From the NCBI GenBank assembly GCA_034721895.1, contig JAYEND010000065.1, forward strand, positions 1 through 21,146: a stretch of DNA of 21,146 nt. Direction: 5' to 3'. The notes under the pieces were generated by a model. It had not been told where the DNA came from. It ran no database searches and worked only from the letters and a program-made list of their open reading frames with translations. Shown in pieces: positions 1 through 6,988 of this stretch. Position 1 is the stretch's first letter; each line of letters starts with the position of its first letter. Both the position numbers and the translations under genes were made by a program. Source of the DNA: SZUA-451 sp034721895 (GTDB lineage: Bacteria; Campylobacterota; Campylobacteria; Campylobacterales; Sulfurovaceae).

Positions 1-39
1 AACCAGATCGTCAAGGACCTTTGGTTTTGCATGACTCAT
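1..39 (-). CDS. 5' end of a leftward gene, product unknown
   Basis: Only the first 13 codons lie in the window, reading MSHAKPKVLDDLV from an ATG whose complement is at 37-39. The start is supported by a GAGGA ribosome site at 46-50, six bases upstream of the ATG. The frame is open to the window edge. The short KPKVLDDLV stretch recalls the N-termini of small coiled-coil accessory proteins of the BMFP type, but 13 residues are too few to assign a family. The gene diverges from the Cache-domain gene at 293, and the spacer between them carries repeated TTGATA boxes that lie closer to this gene. Confidence 0.4.
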   Translation of the reverse strand, partial: MSHAKPKVLDDLV

Positions 40-53
40 TTGCATTCCTCAAG

Positions 54-118
54 TTGATATATACCTTTTGAACATTTAATAGTGTATCAATATTTGTATT
101 TATTGATACTTTGATATA
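54..118. promoter_or_regulatory. cluster of TTGATA boxes with inverted repeat
   Basis: TTGATA occurs on the plus strand at 54-59, 103-108 and 111-116 and on the minus strand at 85-90. Two of these form a perfect 9-base inverted repeat, GTATCAATA at 84-92 and TATTGATAC at 101-109, around an 8-base centre. TTGATATA is repeated exactly at 54-61 and 111-118. The cluster starts 15 bases upstream of the leftward gene that begins at 39 and could be its operator. The spacer is very AT-rich, so chance is a real alternative. The binding protein is unknown. Confidence 0.3.
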
Positions 119-150
119 CTATCTTAAAGGCATTGAACTATCCCAAAAAA

Positions 151-179
151 TTTAGCCACTTCCAAAGTTAGAATATAAT
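151..179 (+). promoter_or_regulatory. candidate sigma70 promoter for the Cache-symporter genes
   Basis: A perfect TATAAT stands at 174-179. A weak TTTAGC at 151-156 lies 17 bases upstream in the -35 position. Transcription would start near 186 and give a leader of about 107 bases before the gene at 293. That leader contains an 11-base palindrome, CTGAT-G-ATCAG at 233-243, which could be a regulator site. The evidence is the -10 box and its position only. Confidence 0.35.
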
Positions 180-292
180 TTCAGACAACATGTTTAACGT
201 ATTGAATTGTATCTTTGTTTGTCGAAATAAACCTGATGATCAGAGTTGCAAAAAACAGTATAGAAGAGTAGAATAACAAAAGAGGAAAAAGT

Positions 293-805
293 ATGAAAAA
301 GATAATGATGACAGTGTTTGTGGTTCTTCTGAATATAACATTTTTATATTTGCCTACTAATGCACAAGCTGAAAAATTGGAAACTTCATTGGCTCAGGAT
401 ATACTGATAAAGAGTGAGGTAGAAACAGCAGTTAATATGTTGCAGGCAATCTATACAAAGCATCAAGAGGGTGAAATGAGCCTTATACAGGCAAAGAAGC
501 TTGGTGCTGATCTTCTGAGGGAACTCAGGTACGGTAGCGAAGGATATTTCTGGGCCGATACGACGGAAGGTGTCAATGTGGTTTTGTACGGTCGAAAGGA
601 TGTGGAAGGAAAGAATCGTCTTGAGGTAAAGGACATGCAGGGTACCTTCTATATCAAAGAGTTTTTAGCAAAAAGCAAAGAAGGCGGCGGGTATGTCGAG
701 TATTGGTTTGCGAAAAAGGGACAGACTGCTTCTCAACCGAAGAGATCATATGTGCTTCTGTTTGAACCATTTGGTTGGGTTGTCGGCAGCGGATATTATC
801 GGTGA
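293..805 (+). CDS. secreted single-Cache-domain protein
   Basis: A 170-residue protein with an N-terminal signal peptide (residues 1-26: basic MKK, hydrophobic core, cleavage near AQA). The rest resembles a single Cache ligand-binding domain of the sCache_2 type: a long helix, then RYGSEGYFWADTTEG, KNRLEVKDMQG, a GGGYVEYWF strand and a C-terminal FEPFGWVVGSGYY strand. Cache domains usually form the outer sensor half of chemoreceptors and histidine kinases; here there is no transmembrane or signalling part, so it should be a free periplasmic binding protein. AGAGG at 281-285 precedes the ATG by seven bases. The gene lies 47 bases upstream of a sodium:solute symporter in the same direction, so it may deliver or sense that transporter's substrate, which is inference. 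The ligand cannot be predicted. Confidence 0.8.
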   Translation: MKKIMMTVFVVLLNITFLYLPTNAQAEKLETSLAQDILIKSEVETAVNMLQAIYTKHQEGEMSLIQAKKLGADLLRELRYGSEGYFWADTTEGVNVVLYGRKDVEGKNRLEVKDMQGTFYIKEFLAKSKEGGGYVEYWFAKKGQTASQPKRSYVLLFEPFGWVVGSGYYR

Positions 806-852
806 AAAGATCAAAAAGAATTTAGGTTAATTGATAATATAAAGGTAAAGGA

Positions 853-2247
853 ATGATTGATCAGGTAATAGTAGTTCTTTATCTTATAGGAATTTTAATC
901 TTGGGAATCTGGGCCGGGAAAGGCGTGTCTGACTTGAAACAATTCTCGGTTGTGGGACGATCTTTCGGCACGATGGTCATCTTTCTGACTTTGTCCGCGT
1001 CTTTCATAGGCGGCGGCTTTTCGATGGGAAATGCCGAGAAGGTCTTTCTGTTCGGGATCGTGAACATCTTTGCGCTTTGGGGATTCAGTATCAAAGAGAT
1101 CCTGGTGGCGACCCTGATCGCTCCCAGAATGGACAAATACCCGAATGCAATCTCTGTCGGGGACATCATGTATGAAAACTACGGGAATTTTGCCAAGATC
1201 GTTACCGGGATTTTATCCATAATCCTCTGTGCAGGTATACTCGGTGCTCAGGTGGGGGCTATCGGCTATATCTTCAACGTCTTTCTAGACATTCCGCAAC
1301 TCTACGGTATCCTTGTAGGCTGTGGCATCGTGATCGTCTACTCTACGATCGGCGGAATGCGTTCGGTAGTTTTCACTGATATTGTTCAATTCTTTATCCT
1401 CTTCATCGGTATCACATTGACACTGATTTTTGGGTATTTCCATGTCGGTGGCTGGTCAGCTATTGCAGAGTCCGTACCCACAACTCATTTTACTTTCCTG
1501 GGAACTGATACGACACTTGTACAATTCATCTCCCTCTTTCTGACTTTTTTGTTGGGCGAGACTCTGATCCAACCCTATGTCCAGCGTCTCTTCCTCTCCA
1601 AGGATGCCACCCATACTGCAAGGGGTACGTTTTGGAGCGGGATTTTCTCGTTCCCGTTTTTTGCCATTACCGGCCTTATTGGTATCATCGCTTTGACGAT
1701 CGATCCCAATCTCAATCCCAACCTGTCGATGCCCTTTGTTGTCATGGAAGTTCTTCCCATCGGCCTGAAAGGCCTGGTTATCGCCGGAGTCATCTCCATT
1801 GTCATGTCCTCGGCCGACTCCTTTCTTAACGGGGCATCAGTGGCCTTTACCCACGACGTAGTAAAGCCGCTCAGATCAAAGGAAATGGACGAAAAAAAGG
1901 CACTTATTTTAACCCGGATATTCAATATTTTCGTCGGTATTCTGGCGGTGATCGTTGCGATAAAAATCAAAAGTATCCTGGATATACTTATCTATTCCTA
2001 CAACTTCTGGTCACCTGTTATGCTGGTTCCTCTGATCGCGGCTATCCTGGGAGTCAAGGCCAACGTAAAGCACTTCATCGCCGGAGCTCTGGCTGGGATC
2101 CTCGGCGTAATTATCTGGAACTTTGTTCTCGACAATCCCGGCGGTTTTGACGGACTGATCGTCGGTGTCTTATGTAACTTTTTTGTCTTTTTTATTGTTT
2201 ACTTCATTGATAAAAAGAGGGATGGGGCCATTAGTATTAAAGGCTAA
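853..2247 (+). CDS. sodium:solute symporter (SSS family)
   Basis: A 464-residue, highly hydrophobic inner-membrane protein with about 13 predicted transmembrane segments, the usual architecture of the SSS family, which couples Na+ entry to uptake of sugars, amino acids, carboxylates or other small solutes. Family marks include the GGMRSVVFTDIVQ segment in the middle of the protein and the SSADSFLNGAS segment, which corresponds to the Na+-binding part of the core. AAAGG at 841-845 sits seven bases before the ATG. It is preceded by a secreted Cache protein and followed by alanine dehydrogenase, which makes an amino acid such as alanine, or a carboxylate such as pyruvate, a reasonable but unproven substrate. 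The reading frame looks more GC-rich than the Cache gene before it. Confidence 0.9.
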   Translation: MIDQVIVVLYLIGILILGIWAGKGVSDLKQFSVVGRSFGTMVIFLTLSASFIGGGFSMGNAEKVFLFGIVNIFALWGFSIKEILVATLIAPRMDKYPNAISVGDIMYENYGNFAKIVTGILSIILCAGILGAQVGAIGYIFNVFLDIPQLYGILVGCGIVIVYSTIGGMRSVVFTDIVQFFILFIGITLTLIFGYFHVGGWSAIAESVPTTHFTFLGTDTTLVQFISLFLTFLLGETLIQPYVQRLFLSKDATHTARGTFWSGIFSFPFFAITGLIGIIALTIDPNLNPNLSMPFVVMEVLPIGLKGLVIAGVISIVMSSADSFLNGASVAFTHDVVKPLRSKEMDEKKALILTRIFNIFVGILAVIVAIKIKSILDILIYSYNFWSPVMLVPLIAAILGVKANVKHFIAGALAGILGVIIWNFVLDNPGGFDGLIVGVLCNFFVFFIVYFIDKKRDGAISIKG

Positions 2248-2278
2248 GGTAATTAGTCTGTGCAGTAATAAAATATGC

Positions 2279-2292
2279 GCTACAGCAGTAGC
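2279..2292 (+). repeat. small hairpin just before the ald ribosome site
   Basis: GCTAC at 2279-2283 and GTAGC at 2288-2292 form a perfect 5-base stem with an AGCA loop. It ends three bases before the AGGAG ribosome site of ald at 2296-2300. It lacks a T-run, so it is not an intrinsic terminator. It could tune translation or mRNA processing between symporter and ald, but a stem this short may also be chance. Confidence 0.2.
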
Positions 2293-2306
2293 ATCAGGAG
2301 AAAAAG

Positions 2307-3416
2307 ATGACAATAGGTATTCCCAAAGAGGTGAAAACGGATGAGTTTCGTGTTGGTGCTACACCGTTTAATGTGGCACTGCTCGTTGATGACGGTCATA
2401 GTGTTTTGGTGCAGAGTGGTGCCGGAGAGGGGAGTGGCTATAGTGATACACTTTACCGTGAAACCGGTGCAGAAGTAGTGGAGAGCGCAGAAGCGCTGTA
2501 TGCGCAATCTACACTGATCGTCAAAGTCAAAGAGCCGCAGCCATCCGAGTATGATCTTTTGAGTGAACGTCATACCCTCTTTTGCTTTTTACACCTTGCA
2601 CCGCTACCGGAATTGGCCTCAGTCTTGGCTAAAAAAAGAGTCTGTGCTATTGCCTATGAGACCGTGGCATCGGAAAATGTGCTTCCTCTGCTCAAACCGA
2701 TGAGCGAGATTGCCGGCAAAATGGCTCCTGCAATTGCAGCCTATCACCTCAGCCGCTATCAGGGTGGTGAAGGTGTTTTGATCGGTGGCGCTGTGGGGGT
2801 GCCACCGGCTAACGTTTTGATCATCGGTGCCGGTAATGCAGGATTTAACGCGGCCAAAATAGCCTTCGGCATGGGTGCGGATGTGACGGTAATAAACCGT
2901 TCCACACCGAAACTGGAGCAGCTGCAGAAGGTACTTTCTTCGGTTAAAACAGCTATTTACTCGCCTGAAGCACTTCGTGAACTGCTAGAGGATTCGGACA
3001 TTGTGATCAGTACCATATTGATCCAGGGAGGCGCCACAACGCCGAAGCTGATAACGCGTGACATGCTGAGGCAGATGAAAAAAGGGAGTGTTCTGGTAGA
3101 TATTTCGATCGATCAGGGCGGTATCTCCGAGACTTCGCGGCCGACGACCCATACCAATCCAATTATTATCGAAGAGGGAGTGCTTCATTACTGCGTAGCC
3201 AACATGCCAGGAGCGTATCCAAAAACCGCAACGGTTGCACTGACCAATGCAACGATCCCTTACATTAGAGAACTGGCCAGGAAGGGGAGTATCGATGCTA
3301 TCAAAAATGATCATTCTCTCGCACTTGGCGTCAATCTTTTTAATGGAATGATCACCAATCGTGCCGTTGCCCAGGCGCTTGGTTTAAAGCTTAAAGCACT
3401 CGAAACATTGTTGTAA
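2307..3416 (+). CDS. ald: alanine dehydrogenase
   Basis: A 369-residue cytosolic enzyme that converts L-alanine + NAD+ + water to pyruvate + ammonium + NADH, reversibly. The family's key residues are all visible at canonical positions: R15 (TDEFRVG), K75 (KVKEP) and H96 (FCFLHLAPLPEL) for pyruvate/alanine binding and catalysis, the dinucleotide-binding loop GAGNAG at 174-179, and the catalytic aspartate D269 in VDISIDQGG. The length matches the family. AGGAG at 2296-2300 lies six bases before the ATG. It follows the symporter by 59 bases in the same direction and precedes a purine deaminase, so both downstream enzymes release ammonium. Saccharopine dehydrogenase and transhydrogenase alpha subunits share the fold, but these residues and the length fit Ald best. 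Confidence 0.97.
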   Translation: MTIGIPKEVKTDEFRVGATPFNVALLVDDGHSVLVQSGAGEGSGYSDTLYRETGAEVVESAEALYAQSTLIVKVKEPQPSEYDLLSERHTLFCFLHLAPLPELASVLAKKRVCAIAYETVASENVLPLLKPMSEIAGKMAPAIAAYHLSRYQGGEGVLIGGAVGVPPANVLIIGAGNAGFNAAKIAFGMGADVTVINRSTPKLEQLQKVLSSVKTAIYSPEALRELLEDSDIVISTILIQGGATTPKLITRDMLRQMKKGSVLVDISIDQGGISETSRPTTHTNPIIIEEGVLHYCVANMPGAYPKTATVALTNATIPYIRELARKGSIDAIKNDHSLALGVNLFNGMITNRAVAQALGLKLKALETLL

Positions 3417-3472
3417 CATGCTTCTATAGATTAAAGCCTTGGTGCGGTAATAAGCTTATAATGGAGAAAATG

Positions 3473-3931
3473 ATGAACCGATGGATGAAGATAGCATATA
3501 ATGAAGCAATGGAAGGGATGCATGCCGATGATGGAGGTCCTTTCGGTGCTGTTATTGTTCAAGGCGAGAAAGTGATTGCCGCAGCACACAATGAAGTTCT
3601 TAAAACCAATGACCCCACTGCCCATGCTGAGATCAATGCTATCCGGAAAGCCAGTGAACAGCTTGTGTGTTATGACCTATCCGATTGTGTCTTGTATACG
3701 ACCAGCAAGCCTTGTCCAATGTGTTTAGGTGCCATTTTTTGGGCACGTATCGGAACAGTTTACTACGGGGCAACTGAACAAGATGCTGCTAGAGGAGGCT
3801 TTGATGATCACAGATTTTACGAAATGATGCGTGGCCAGAACAATGATATCGTATTCAAGCAAATAGATTATGAAGCCAATGCCGGACTTATTGACCAGTG
3901 GCTTGAAAAAGAGGATCGTCAGATGTATTGA
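3473..3931 (+). CDS. guaD: guanine deaminase-type nucleoside/base deaminase
   Basis: A zinc-dependent cytidine-deaminase-fold enzyme that most resembles Bacillus GuaD (guanine to xanthine + ammonia). Numbering from 3473, the zinc and proton-shuttle residues are HAE (H51, E53) and PCPMC (C81, C84). The segments GGPFGAVIV, NDPTAHAEINAIRKA and the downstream ARGGFDD are GuaD-like, and the protein ends in tyrosine as GuaD does. I chose the third of three in-frame ATGs (3461, 3470, 3473): GGAG at 3463-3466 gives a six-base spacing to 3473, whereas nothing resembling a ribosome site precedes 3461. The length is 152 residues. tRNA adenosine deaminase (TadA) is the main alternative, but the GFDD tail argues against it. 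The gene ends 36 bases from the convergent transglycosylase gene. Confidence 0.85.
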   Translation: MNRWMKIAYNEAMEGMHADDGGPFGAVIVQGEKVIAAAHNEVLKTNDPTAHAEINAIRKASEQLVCYDLSDCVLYTTSKPCPMCLGAIFWARIGTVYYGATEQDAARGGFDDHRFYEMMRGQNNDIVFKQIDYEANAGLIDQWLEKEDRQMY

Positions 3932-3967
3932 ATGCTGAGTTTTGTGATCGATTGCCATCCATTTTTA

Positions 3968-4954
3968 CTACTTTACCGCCTGAGCGATTTTGTGGATAGC
4001 CATGCCGTAGTTGGTACTGGCATTGTATCGGGTCAGGACATTGAAATTTTTTGCGCCAAGCCAGAGCTCATCATGCGTATTGTTGCGAAGTTTCAGCAGG
4101 GAGGCTTTGGACTCATTGAATCGTTGTTTCGGAGTTACACCATGCCTTCTGAGTTTGGAGAGTGTATAGGTACGTTTATAGCCGGTTTTCAGGCCCCTAT
4201 AGCGTTTTCCTTTGAAACGGGCAGGTACGGCAACTGTTCTTCCTTTGCGCCATCCTTTTTTGTGCATGAACTTTGCGATGATGCCGATGCTGTCTTTAAG
4301 ACTCCAGGGGTCTCTCTTTCCATTTTTGTCATAATCCATACCAAAGCTTCTGTAAACGGACGGAACCTGCTGTATGCTTCCTATGGCACCGGCAAATGAC
4401 CCTTCCAGTTTATAGGGATCGAAACCTTCTTCTCTGCACATGAGAAAGAAGTGCTCGAGTTCGGATTTGAAAAACTTTTTCATACGATTGCTGTTAAAGG
4501 CAAGGGTTGTGAGTGAATCAAGCAGGCGGTAATCACCGATATATTCATTGAATTTGCTCTCTACGGCAATGAAGCCGACGATATACTCGGGATCGACCTG
4601 GTATTCCCTCGCAGCCCTTTGGAGCGTGGTATTGTATTTGCGCTTGAATTTTTTGGCTTTTGTGATCGTTTCCGGGTCAAGGACATGTGCTTTGAACCTC
4701 TCCCAGCTTCCTACGGTTGAATTTTTCTTGTATTTTCCCGTATAGCGATTCAATGTATCCCGATCGAGCCTTGCGTCTTTGAGTACTGCTGTGACATAGG
4801 ATCGCTTGAAGTGGTGCTTGGTGACCATTTTGTCTATAAAACGCTGCACTTCCGGCTTGGCGAGAAAGTTGTAGGGGATAGGGGGCCTGTCATCGTTAGC
4901 GAGCAGCATCAATGGTATAAAAGTGATTAGTAAAAGTAGTTTTAAAAGTTTCAT
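3968..4954 (-). CDS. mltB: MltB-type lytic murein transglycosylase
   Basis: A 328-residue protein with a signal peptide (residues 1-19, MKLLK then a leucine-rich core ending LLA). No lipobox cysteine is visible, so it is probably soluble in the periplasm rather than a lipoprotein like E. coli MltB. The catalytic glutamate is E132 in FIAVESKFN, and the family segments GSFAGAIGSIQQVPS and DYDKNGKRDPWSLKDSIG follow. Such enzymes cleave the MurNAc-GlcNAc bond with formation of 1,6-anhydroMurNAc during wall growth. The C-terminal part after about residue 260 is basic. AGGAGAAGGA lies a few bases upstream of the ATG at 4954. The upstream spacer carries a compound palindrome, and the gene follows the lyase gene in the same direction. 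Confidence 0.92.
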   Translation of the reverse strand: MKLLKLLLLITFIPLMLLANDDRPPIPYNFLAKPEVQRFIDKMVTKHHFKRSYVTAVLKDARLDRDTLNRYTGKYKKNSTVGSWERFKAHVLDPETITKAKKFKRKYNTTLQRAAREYQVDPEYIVGFIAVESKFNEYIGDYRLLDSLTTLAFNSNRMKKFFKSELEHFFLMCREEGFDPYKLEGSFAGAIGSIQQVPSVYRSFGMDYDKNGKRDPWSLKDSIGIIAKFMHKKGWRKGRTVAVPARFKGKRYRGLKTGYKRTYTLSKLRRHGVTPKQRFNESKASLLKLRNNTHDELWLGAKNFNVLTRYNASTNYGMAIHKIAQAVK

Positions 4955-4970
4955 TCTTTTCCTTCTCCTC

Positions 4971-5027
4971 TGTCACCCTGAACTTGATTCAGGATCTATT
5001 GTTTCAATTATAACTCTGGATCCTGAA
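4971..5027. repeat. compound palindromic (REP-like) repeat
   Basis: Two nested inverted repeats share one arm. CCTGAA at 4977-4982 pairs with TTCAGG at 4988-4993 around CTTGA. TTCAGGATC at 4988-4996 pairs perfectly with GATCCTGAA at 5019-5027 across a 22-base AT-rich loop. The left arm, CACCCTGAACTTGATTCAGG, looks like dispersed REP-like intergenic palindromes seen in many bacterial genomes (from memory, not checked); the right arm looks truncated after CCTGAA. It lies between the lyase and mltB, both leftward, and would fold in mltB leader RNA or act as a processing or termination element. A single copy is present in the window. Confidence 0.6.
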
Positions 5028-5084
5028 CGTCTATAGGAAATGCCCTTGGGGTATAAGCTCATGACGCCATAAATATTTATTAAT

Positions 5085-5090
5085 ATTATA
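5085..5090 (-). promoter_or_regulatory. candidate -10 box for mltB
   Basis: The minus strand reads TATAAT here, just after the stop codon of the lyase gene and about 130 bases upstream of the mltB start. No convincing -35 sequence is seen 17 bases upstream. If used, the transcript leader would include the palindromic repeat at 4971-5027. The surroundings are so AT-rich that a chance match is possible. Confidence 0.25.
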
Positions 5091-5093
5091 TTC

Positions 5094-6017
5094 TTAACAC
5101 TTAACATTTAGTATCAGCAAAGCATCCCGATAGATCGGTTCATCGATAAAGCCATATTTATCATCCATAAAACCGTTGATCCCTTTGGCAGCATTCTCTT
5201 CAAAGACTCTTTTGATATGTTCAGCCCGTTTTACGGCTTCAGGAGAGAGCCCGAAGATATCATTGGCAATGGCAACCTGTGCAGGTCCCATACACGCTTT
5301 GCTCTCAAAGCCCATCATCTTCTCGTGCTCGCACCATCTCCTGAAAGTCTCGGTATCGTTATAGTCCTGGAACATGAAGGAGACAGGACGGATACCGACA
5401 CTTTTGGCATCTACAAGAAATTTGCTGAGTATATGATCGATAGTCGGGTTACCCTGCTGTACCAATGACTGTGGCAGTCCAAGAGAGCTTAGAAGATCGA
5501 GTATCCCGATGTTTGCCATGGTGAGTCTCTCATCGATACGCAGACCTCTCAGCCCATAGAACGCCTCTTTGGTCTCCAGGGAGATATGCAGTTCCTTATC
5601 CGGTGAGAGCAGGGTAAGGGCTAGTGCGATCTGGGTAGGGGTCTTGATCTTGGCGATACGTATGGCATCAAAACCAAAATCATTGAGAAAAGTGATTTCC
5701 TCCTCACCGCCTTCGCCCAAAGGATTAGTACGTATGACGATGAAGCTTTTGGACTCTTGCAGGTGTGAGAGGAAAAGAGCGATATTGTAGAGCGCTTCTT
5801 TTTTGCGAGAGGGAGCGATGGCATCTTCGAGGTTGAGTGTGATCACATCGGCTTCGAGATCATCGATGCGGTTGAGGTGTTTGAGCCTGAGGGGATTAAG
5901 CATCATGTTTGAGCGGAACAGCCTGGAAGTGTATTTAGATTTTTGAAGGCTGCCAAAGTGCTTGGCATAGGCATCTAACGGGAGGTTATCGATAAAGTCC
6001 AAGTCATTGAAAATCAT
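5094..6017 (-). CDS. CitE/HpcH-HpaI family C-C lyase, substrate unknown
   Basis: A 307-residue TIM-barrel protein of the HpcH/HpaI aldolase/citrate lyase beta family, whose members cleave or form C-C bonds in CoA esters such as citryl-, malyl- or citramalyl-CoA using Mg2+. Seen motifs: LNLEDAI (E63, D64), RTNP with R96, the metal-ligand region HISLETKEA with E148, IGILDLLSSLG with D174, and GFESKACMGPAQV, the counterpart of the usual GFDGK...HP/GPxQ segment. The first 30 residues precede the normal family start, and only weak ribosome-site sequence is seen before the ATG at 6017, so the start is uncertain. No other citrate lyase subunit is nearby, which argues for a stand-alone CitE-like enzyme. 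It follows the LysR-like gene by 56 bases. Confidence 0.8.
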   Translation of the reverse strand: MIFNDLDFIDNLPLDAYAKHFGSLQKSKYTSRLFRSNMMLNPLRLKHLNRIDDLEADVITLNLEDAIAPSRKKEALYNIALFLSHLQESKSFIVIRTNPLGEGGEEEITFLNDFGFDAIRIAKIKTPTQIALALTLLSPDKELHISLETKEAFYGLRGLRIDERLTMANIGILDLLSSLGLPQSLVQQGNPTIDHILSKFLVDAKSVGIRPVSFMFQDYNDTETFRRWCEHEKMMGFESKACMGPAQVAIANDIFGLSPEAVKRAEHIKRVFEENAAKGINGFMDDKYGFIDEPIYRDALLILNVKC

Positions 6018-6073
6018 AGGATTATGATAGCGAAATATGTTTAGAGGTGCCCTGAATTATGTTGAGAAAAGTT

Positions 6074-6706
6074 TTACTGTGATTCTTGAAGATATTTGAT
6101 GATATCTTCAACATATGAGTGGTTTCCTTCTCTATTGTCATAGATCAGATAGAATTTTCTGTACATGGGTTTGTTTTTGATGCGTGACTGGTATAGTACC
6201 TTCTTATCAAGTTCATCTTCTATAGCAAGTTGGGAGACGATTGCCACGGTAGGGTGGTCACTGTTTGGCTTTGACCATTTGATACCCTGTATGGCTGCTG
6301 TGGCACTATCAATCTCTGTCAGGGAGTGGAAAGTTCCATAAGAGAGTCCTAACTCTTCAAAAAAGTCACTGATAAACATTCTTGTAGGGGAGTTAACATT
6401 TCTGCAAAACAGTCTGCAGTTACTTAACTCATCTTCTCCCAATGAGTCTTGTAAAGGTATTTTTGAACAAACGACTAACTCATCTTCCATCCACTCCTTA
6501 TAGACTAACGCATCATCAAAAATAGGAGACTCTATGAGTCCCAGGTCAAGTTCTTTCTTTTTGACACCTTCAATTATCTTATCGCATGTGGAGATAGTCA
6601 ACTTTATTTTACTGTTAAGTCTTTGGCCAATATTGATTAGAGGATCACCTGGAAGAATATGCGAACCGATAGTGTATGAAGCTCCTAATTTAAATGATTT
6701 ATTCAT
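6074..6706 (-). CDS. free-standing LysR-type substrate-binding domain
   Basis: A 210-residue protein that matches only the effector-binding half of LysR-type regulators: KLGASYTIGSHILPG at the N-terminus, KKKELDLGLIESPI, the EDELVVCSK strand and a second subdomain with SPTRMFISDFFEELGL. Full LysR proteins are about 300 residues with an N-terminal winged helix; here that part is missing. The ATG at 6706 has an AAGG ribosome site at 6714-6717 with seven-base spacing, and the AT-rich upstream DNA shows no remnant of a helix-turn-helix, so the short form looks deliberate rather than a fresh truncation. There is no signal peptide, so it should be cytosolic. It may bind a small molecule and act through a partner; its neighbour, the CitE-like lyase, is a candidate metabolic link. 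Confidence 0.75.
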   Translation of the reverse strand: MNKSFKLGASYTIGSHILPGDPLINIGQRLNSKIKLTISTCDKIIEGVKKKELDLGLIESPIFDDALVYKEWMEDELVVCSKIPLQDSLGEDELSNCRLFCRNVNSPTRMFISDFFEELGLSYGTFHSLTEIDSATAAIQGIKWSKPNSDHPTVAIVSQLAIEDELDKKVLYQSRIKNKPMYRKFYLIYDNREGNHSYVEDIIKYLQESQ

Positions 6707-6938
6707 TAATTAACCTTATGATTATTATTATTTTAATTGTAAAGTAGTAGTTCTTATTGTATGCTTTGTTTGTCGTAAAAAAATAAGATTTTTGTTGTTA
6801 TATAAAAATTTAACTAATAATTTATGGATCACGAGAAGACTTGTTAAGTTTATTTGAAATGATCAATCAAAAATATGGATCTAACTTTTATGAGAAATAT
6901 GGGAAATGGAAACCTCAGTATTTATGCAACTATTACAG

Positions 6939-6944
6939 TATAAT
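6939..6944 (+). promoter_or_regulatory. candidate -10 box for the RNase T2-helicase pair
   Basis: A perfect TATAAT lies 45 bases before the RNase T2 start. No -35 match is visible. The whole 282-base divergent spacer (6707-6988) is AT-rich; besides this box it holds a possible minus-strand TACAAT at 6756-6761 for the LysR-like gene. I see no other gene or strong repeat in it. Confidence 0.35.
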
Positions 6945-6988
6945 TCTATATGCATAATTCTGGTTCAAAAATATCAAGGTAGTACCAA

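Noticed and set aside
3932..4399. A 155-codon rightward frame after guaD
   Set aside because: It lies entirely opposite the mltB coding sequence, has no ribosome site and encodes no recognisable domain.
6859..6957. A 32-codon ORF in the spacer before RNase T2 with many Tyr and Asn residues
   Set aside because: No ribosome site, and composition follows the AT-rich DNA. It also overlaps the likely RNase T2 promoter.
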